IMG/VR virus record: IMGVR_UViG_3300022707_001072
Span: 1 to 25,222 of that record
Source: a virus
Length of the DNA stretch: 25,222 bases
Direction: 5' to 3' (one strand)
Numbering within the stretch: the first letter of the stretch is position 1; each line of letters opens with the position of its first letter. Below are positions 21,897-25,222 of the stretch, piece by piece. A program made the translations under genes and the position numbers. The notes under the pieces were generated by a model, which did no database searches, had not been told where the DNA came from, and saw only the letters and a list, made by a program, of their open reading frames with translations.

Positions 21897-22543
21897 ACCT
21901 TTTCAGCACCTATTTTAATTGCCATGACTCAGAGAGGCAGAAAGAGCTTGATTATTGCCACGAACAAAATAAGGCCAATCCGCTGATCGATAGTATCAAG
22001 GTCTTTTCAGAAAGGCCACACTATAATGATTTTTTTATAGAGACCCGGAAATATCCCGACGATATAAACATCCTGGCCAATGCAGATATATATTTCAACG
22101 AAACATTAAAGTATGTGCAGTTTATGAAGCAAGGGCAGGCTTTTGCAATTACACGCTGGGAGGATGTTAAAGGGAAGGTGATAAAATTTGAAGAACGCAA
22201 TAAATACAACCGACATGCCCAAGCGAAGCACAGCCAAGATGTATGGGTATTTTTAGGCGAGGCGAAAGGCATGAACGGAAATTTCTATATAGGGATACCA
22301 GGATGCGACAATAGGATAGCCTATGAGATGAGCCGCTCTTATAGGGTTTATAATCCATGTGAAACAATACAATGTATTCATAAGCATACCAGCCCCGGAA
22401 GGGATTATAACATTCCTGAAGATTCAATAGAGCGCATACCCCAACCCTGGAAATTAATTATGCCATGTAGTATTGATTCCAATGGTAGAATTATAGAACA
22501 AGTACAACAAAGACAAACGGCTTACGGGAGGAGGTCAATATGA
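21884..22543 (+). CDS. Putative glycosyltransferase-like protein
   Basis: This 219-residue protein starts MPKVNLFSTYFNCHDSERQK. It contains NADIYFNETL (about 66-75), AITRWED and HSQDVWVFLGEAK followed by GIPGCDNRIAYE. This set resembles a glycosyltransferase-like family that combines an Asn-Ala-Asp-x-x-Phe metal-binding strand with Ser-Gln-Asp and Gly-Cys-Asp-Asn motifs; that is recognition by pattern, not by alignment. Position among other sugar-transfer genes supports it. A strong Shine-Dalgarno sequence, GGGAGGAGGT, lies in its last codons. Confidence 0.55.
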   Translation: MPKVNLFSTYFNCHDSERQKELDYCHEQNKANPLIDSIKVFSERPHYNDFFIETRKYPDDINILANADIYFNETLKYVQFMKQGQAFAITRWEDVKGKVIKFEERNKYNRHAQAKHSQDVWVFLGEAKGMNGNFYIGIPGCDNRIAYEMSRSYRVYNPCETIQCIHKHTSPGRDYNIPEDSIERIPQPWKLIMPCSIDSNGRIIEQVQQRQTAYGRRSI

Positions 22544-22676
22544 AGATTTTGTAATACTAAAATAAGACTTTAAATAAAAAAAAGAAACCCCCTCAATACT
22601 CTTGCAAGTATTGCTAATAAGAGGGGGTTAGGATTCTTTTTCTAAACAAATATACGGAAAAATATATGAAGATTTT
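22538..22676 (+). repeat. Duplicated gene start flanking a terminator
   Basis: ATATGAAGATTTT occurs at 22538-22550 and again at 22664-22676, 126 bases apart. The first copy has an ATGA overlap with the preceding stop and an ideal Shine-Dalgarno site, but reads only four codons (MKIL, stop). The second copy is the start of the real gene (MKILHIG). The terminator lies between them. Confidence 0.6.
22586..22643. terminator. Strong intrinsic terminator, probably bidirectional
   Basis: A perfect 9-bp stem (AACCCCCTC, 22586-22594, with GAGGGGGTT, 22621-22629) contains an inner 6-bp stem (AATACT/AGTATT, 22595-22612). A T-rich tract (TTCTTTTTCT) follows on the plus strand and an A-run precedes it, giving a T-run for the minus strand. 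It would end or reduce transcription coming from the capsid operon. Confidence 0.8.
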
Positions 22677-23583
22677 ACATATAGGCTTGATGGTAGATGG
22701 CAAGGGGGAAGGGCTATGCAAAGCATTAAAGGATCTATCAAGCGAATATTTGGAAATCCAGCAGTCGGATCCTGAATTAATAGAGAAGGCAATGGGCTTT
22801 GATTTTGACCTGTTTTTTATGCAAGCCCAATCGGATAAAATAGGAGACTCCGATACGATACAATTATTATCACCTATCGCTAAAAGGGGATTTACTATTA
22901 ATTGGACAGGAGACATCAGGCAGACTACGCCAGCGTGGATGCTAAGGATGCCAGCCAACGTAACTGCATTCACAAACCAAAGGGATGTTAATTTCGCCCT
23001 TTCTCATGGGCGCAGGGCAGAATTTTTGCAGATAGGTATTGATGCTGGAATATTTACCAACGAAGGCGAACAAATTAATAGTAAGGATATTGTTTTTTTT
23101 GCTAATGCCTATGGAAACCAGTTTCCTCTATCGGGGTTTAGAAAGCTTGCCGCCGAGATAATGAAAACAAACTACGGAGATAAGTTTGGCCTTTATGGCA
23201 ATGGGTTCCGGAATGCAGATGGAAATTACAATGTGCAGGGTGGGGACGTGAAACATTGGCAAGGACAGGAGGCAGCCATATATAGGGGATGTAAGATCGC
23301 GGTAAGCATCTCACACTTCGATGCAGAAAGATATACCTCTGATAGATTGTTACGGATTATGGGATGCGGTGCTTTTCCTTTGGTTCATAAATATAAAGGC
23401 ATGGAAAAGGACTTTGAAATAGGAAAAGACTTGGAAGTTTTCAGGTCCTATAATGAACTTTGTGATAAGATTGATTATTGGCTGGAACAAGACAGGGATA
23501 AAATAAAGGAAAATGCCGCCAATCTTATCCGTGAAAATTATACTTATGATAGTATGGCGCAGAACATAGTAAACATGTTATGA
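22666..23583 (+). CDS. GT-B type glycosyltransferase (CgeB/Glyco_trans_1_2-like)
   Basis: The protein has 305 residues. The N-terminal part starts with the beta-strand MKILHIGLMVDGKGEGL and has DLFFMQAQSD and FTINWTGDIRQ. The C-terminal half carries DRLLRIMGCGAFPLVHKYKG and an acidic end of the Glyco_trans_1_2 type (YTSDRLLRI near 225), where conserved residues bind the nucleotide sugar. This two-domain layout fits a GT-B enzyme. The natural start seems to have been separated from its Shine-Dalgarno site by the 126-base terminator insert. No promoter match was seen between terminator and start. Confidence 0.75.
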   Translation: MKILHIGLMVDGKGEGLCKALKDLSSEYLEIQQSDPELIEKAMGFDFDLFFMQAQSDKIGDSDTIQLLSPIAKRGFTINWTGDIRQTTPAWMLRMPANVTAFTNQRDVNFALSHGRRAEFLQIGIDAGIFTNEGEQINSKDIVFFANAYGNQFPLSGFRKLAAEIMKTNYGDKFGLYGNGFRNADGNYNVQGGDVKHWQGQEAAIYRGCKIAVSISHFDAERYTSDRLLRIMGCGAFPLVHKYKGMEKDFEIGKDLEVFRSYNELCDKIDYWLEQDRDKIKENAANLIRENYTYDSMAQNIVNML

Positions 23584-24329
23584 AAACCGCCGCCTACATG
23601 CCACTACATTATGGCAAGGACTATCTAGGCTATGCCATTAAATCCATCATAGACCAGATAGATAAAATGATAATCCTTTATACTTCCAGGCCGAGTTATG
23701 GACATACAAGCGGTTCTTGCCCTGAATCAGAAGATGAACTGCGACAAATAGCAGAAGAGGCAAGCAGCGGTAAGCTTGAATGGATAAAGATCAACCACAC
23801 ACATTTGGAAGGCGACCACCGTAACCAGGCGTTTATGCATGTACATCAAGGATTTGATATCCTTGCCGCAATTGATTCGGATGAAATATGGGAACCAGAA
23901 GCGTTTGAGGTGGCTTTAAAATACGCCAGGAGTTCGGCAGCTTTCGAAATAGGGGCAAACCATCAGGGATGGTATCACTTTTGGCGATCATTCAACGAGT
24001 ATTGCAGTGATGGATTTTGCCCTATCAGGTTCCACAATTTAAAAAACATGCGTAATACCCAGGATATAAACTGCCCTAGCAAAATATATCATTTTGGCTA
24101 TGCCCAAACCAGGGTAATCACAGATTATAAATGGGCTTGCCACGGGCATCAAGACGAACTGCGGGACAACTGGTTTGATGAGATATTCTATGGCTACCAA
24201 AAAGGGATAACAAAAGGGCTTCATCCGGTAAGCTTACAAATATGGCACGAAACAATTGATTTCGACAGAGGTGATTTGCCGGAGTTAATGCACTCCCACC
24301 CATTCTTTGACCTTGATAAGATAGAATAA
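23580..24329 (+). CDS. Glycosyltransferase-like protein with DSDE motif
   Basis: This 249-residue protein is coupled to the gene before by ATGA. It starts MKTAAYMPLHYGKDYLGYAI, and residues 99-102 read DSDE in ILAAIDSDEIWEP, which fits a GT-A metal site. A histidine-rich C-terminal half (HFGYAQTR, HGHQDEL, LMHSHPFFD) could contain the acceptor site. It resembles family-2-like enzymes often seen in phage sugar clusters. The donor and acceptor cannot be inferred. Confidence 0.65.
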   Translation: MKTAAYMPLHYGKDYLGYAIKSIIDQIDKMIILYTSRPSYGHTSGSCPESEDELRQIAEEASSGKLEWIKINHTHLEGDHRNQAFMHVHQGFDILAAIDSDEIWEPEAFEVALKYARSSAAFEIGANHQGWYHFWRSFNEYCSDGFCPIRFHNLKNMRNTQDINCPSKIYHFGYAQTRVITDYKWACHGHQDELRDNWFDEIFYGYQKGITKGLHPVSLQIWHETIDFDRGDLPELMHSHPFFDLDKIE

Positions 24330-24339
24330 ACGGTCTCCA

Positions 24340-24371
24340 TTTGTATAACAATGGTAAACATTGTATCTTTG
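24340..24371 (+). promoter_or_regulatory. Strong Bacteroidota-type promoter
   Basis: TTTG at 24340-24343 and TATCTTTG at 24364-24371 with exactly 20 bases between them match TTTG-N19-21-TAnnTTTG in every defined base. The expected start of transcription is around 24376-24378, at the ATG of the RHH gene, so the mRNA would be nearly or fully leaderless. Confidence 0.75.
24348..24364. promoter_or_regulatory. Operator-like palindrome ACAATGGTAAACATTGT
   Basis: Arms ACAATG and CATTGT flank a 5-base spacer. The site lies between the -33 and -7 boxes, so a bound protein would exclude RNA polymerase. The gene directly downstream encodes an RHH regulator, which suggests autorepression. The ACAATG half-site also occurs in the palindrome at 18317-18331. 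Confidence 0.55.
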
Positions 24372-24375
24372 CAAT

Positions 24376-24522
24376 ATGAAAAGTAAAGGCAAGGTGAAAA
24401 AAGGTATGTGGTTGGATGCTGAAGTAGTAAAAAAAACAGCAGAAAGAGCCAAAAAAGAAAACCGTTCTTTTGGCAATATGGTCGAAACAATTTTGAGCGA
24501 ATATGTAGACTATAAGAAATGA
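24376..24522 (+). CDS. Ribbon-helix-helix transcription regulator (48 aa)
   Basis: ATG 24376 opens a 48-residue frame ending with an ATGA overlap to the next gene. After a basic start (MKSKGKVKKG) comes the strand MWLDAEVVKK, then a helix and the second helix SFGNMVETILSEYV, a typical RHH (Arc/MetJ) arrangement. Such small dimeric repressors bind palindromes and often control their own promoter. Its strong promoter and palindrome lie directly upstream. It shares the fold, but little sequence identity, with the minus-strand RHH protein at 17702-17857. Confidence 0.7.
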   Translation: MKSKGKVKKGMWLDAEVVKKTAERAKKENRSFGNMVETILSEYVDYKK

Positions 24523-24779
24523 CATACAAAAGGGTAGAATATAGAATTTTAATGGACAGATATGGTTCCCTGTGGGTTAACGATATATCCTATGAAACAC
24601 CTGAGCTGGCAGAAAAGGCAACGGCTAACATTAAGGATGTTAGCACCCCCTACGCCATTGTGAAAACAGAACATAAAATAGTAAAGCATTTAACAAAAAG
24701 CAGCGAGGGTGCCGACCTTTGGGTCAAAGGCATGTCCCCACCGGGATATTTTTCACGATCAGACCAATCAAAAAAATGA
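24519..24779 (+). CDS. Hypothetical protein downstream of the RHH gene (86 aa)
   Basis: The protein begins MTYKRVEYRILMDRYGSLWV. Two beta-like segments, an acidic helix region and a C-terminus rich in Ser, Gly and Pro (GMSPPGYFSRSDQ) are seen. It shares ATGA overlaps with both the RHH gene and the glycosyltransferase that follows. The tight junctions argue that it is coding. No family is recognised. A partner or regulator of the downstream enzyme would be one option. Confidence 0.55.
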   Translation: MTYKRVEYRILMDRYGSLWVNDISYETPELAEKATANIKDVSTPYAIVKTEHKIVKHLTKSSEGADLWVKGMSPPGYFSRSDQSKK

Positions 24780-25111
24780 TATCTGGCTTCTCCTACGTCC
24801 ATAACGCCCTATCGGTAGGAATCCCAATCAGGGAATCAATAAAAGCAGTACGTCCTTATGTTGATGAAATGGTGATAGTGGACGCTTCAAGCACCGATGG
24901 TACAACGGAGATGCTTTCTAAGCTACCTGAAGTTGACAGGGTAATAGATGGTGTCGAGTGGGGAGATAATGCAGGGGAGACGCTTAAAAGGCTTCATGCA
25001 ATGAACGTAGAGTGCGAAGGGGATGTGATAATCCACTTTGAGGCTGATGAGGTATTTGATGATAGATTAATAGGGGATATTTCATTATTATATCATCGGC
25101 TAAAGATTTGA
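24776..25111 (+). CDS. Truncated family-2 glycosyltransferase (N-terminal part)
   Basis: An in-frame ATG at 24719 exists, but ATG 24776 (ATGA overlap) gives MISGFSYVHNALSVGIPIRE, a typical first strand of GT2. The usual VIVDASSTDGTTEML sugar-nucleotide loop (near residues 37-51) and the FEADE metal site (Asp91) follow. The frame stops after 111 residues, while such enzymes normally exceed 200. The last 15 codons overlap an oppositely oriented reductase fragment, so the gene is cut by a rearrangement or an assembly or amplification artefact near 25080. Confidence 0.65.
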   Translation: MISGFSYVHNALSVGIPIRESIKAVRPYVDEMVIVDASSTDGTTEMLSKLPEVDRVIDGVEWGDNAGETLKRLHAMNVECEGDVIIHFEADEVFDDRLIGDISLLYHRLKI

Positions 25112-25222
25112 TTTTACCATAGAAATTTATGGGCGCCCGTATCGCCTCTTCACTATAGGGGGAGTGCCTTCCATCATAAACCGCATTAGTGGAAATGGTT
25201 ATCAGTTTGCAGTCCATCTTTT
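24984..25222 (-). CDS. Fragment of an NAD(P)-dependent sugar reductase/epimerase (RmlD-like), partial
   Basis: On the minus strand a frame is open from the right edge. Its first part reads LITISTNAVYDG then SPYSEEAIRAP and FYGKIKSLADDII. This fits the STDxVFDG strand, the proline-rich loop and the catalytic Tyr-x-x-x-Lys (YGKIK) of extended short-chain reductases such as dTDP-4-dehydrorhamnose reductase. Recognisable homology ends near 25075. Beyond that the frame runs antisense to the glycosyltransferase and is probably meaningless. The N-terminal NAD-binding part lies outside the window, so the visible Met at 25217 is likely internal. Confidence 0.6.
   Translation of the reverse strand, partial: KMDCKLITISTNAVYDGRHSPYSEEAIRAPINFYGKIKSLADDIIMKYPLLIYHQIPHQPQSGLSHPLRTLRSLHEAF

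Noticed and set aside
22540-22554. The four-codon frame MKIL as a gene
   Set aside because: It is too short to be called as a protein. It is better described as a duplicated gene start or a possible leader, and it is reported that way.
24118-24525. Overlapping minus-strand frames across the RHH gene and its promoter
   Set aside because: They are Phe/Leu/Cys rich shadows. The plus strand holds a consensus promoter and a typical RHH protein, with tight junctions to its neighbours.
24719-24775. An earlier start for the truncated glycosyltransferase at ATG 24719
   Set aside because: It would overlap the preceding gene by 61 bases and put an unrelated basic stretch before the usual first strand. 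ATG 24776 shares an ATGA junction and begins directly with the GT2 strand.
25112-25222. A plus-strand open frame after the glycosyltransferase stop (RFDFTIEIYG...), taken at first for a frameshifted continuation
   Set aside because: The minus strand of the same DNA has clear reductase motifs (STNAVYDG, YGKIK), so the plus frame is a shadow.
1-25222. Search for tRNA genes, integrase, attachment sites, reverse transcriptase/diversity-generating repeats and transposase
   Set aside because: No cloverleaf, no tyrosine or serine recombinase motif, no RT YxDD protein and no template/variable repeat pair were found by reading, so none is listed.

Overview
The window is part of a tailed double-stranded DNA phage genome (Caudoviricetes), most likely a siphovirus-like phage of a Bacteroidota host. 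It carries TerS, TerL, a tail chaperone pair, tape measure, tail tip proteins, portal, MuF-type head protein, scaffold and major capsid protein. No sheath, integrase or lysis gene was recognised. The host call rests on promoters of the Bacteroidota type (TTTG-N20-TAnnTTTG, an exact match at 24340-24371), AT-rich DNA, scarce Shine-Dalgarno sites, and proteins that resemble those of phages from that phylum. Genes are packed, and many junctions share bases (ATGA or TAATG), so most of the plus strand probably forms long operons with coupled translation.

Layout: 1-848 holds small unknown genes. 849-3015 is the terminase pair. 3012-6224 is a pocket of about ten small, mostly unknown genes plus one beta-rich putative virion protein. 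Its first part is punctuated by near-identical short repeats at gene junctions. 6221-14606 is the tail module: a chaperone with a -1 frameshift, tape measure, a large tail protein, a small putative lipoprotein and a double beta-propeller protein. 14603-17705 holds the portal, a reduced HNH-like protein and the MuF-like head protein. 17702-18279 is a three-gene cassette on the minus strand that includes a ribbon-helix-helix (RHH) regulator. It is separated from the scaffold and capsid genes (18475-21279) by a divergent control region with promoters, palindromes and a perfect direct repeat. 21318-25111 is a cluster of glycosyltransferase-like genes, split by a strong terminator and by a second RHH regulator that has its own promoter and operator-like palindrome.

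The tail module lies between terminase and portal, and the portal is separated from the capsid genes by the minus-strand cassette. This differs from the usual terminase-portal-capsid-tail order.

The strongest observations are: a T9 slippery run that joins two overlapping frames upstream of the tape measure; two RHH genes, missed by length cut-offs, beside operator-like palindromes that share the ACAATG half-site; repeated gene-junction elements; a gene start duplicated on both sides of a terminator; a DnaJ-like double CxxCxG motif inside the portal; and the right edge, where a truncated glycosyltransferase runs into an oppositely oriented sugar-nucleotide reductase fragment, which could be a rearrangement or an assembly/amplification chimera.
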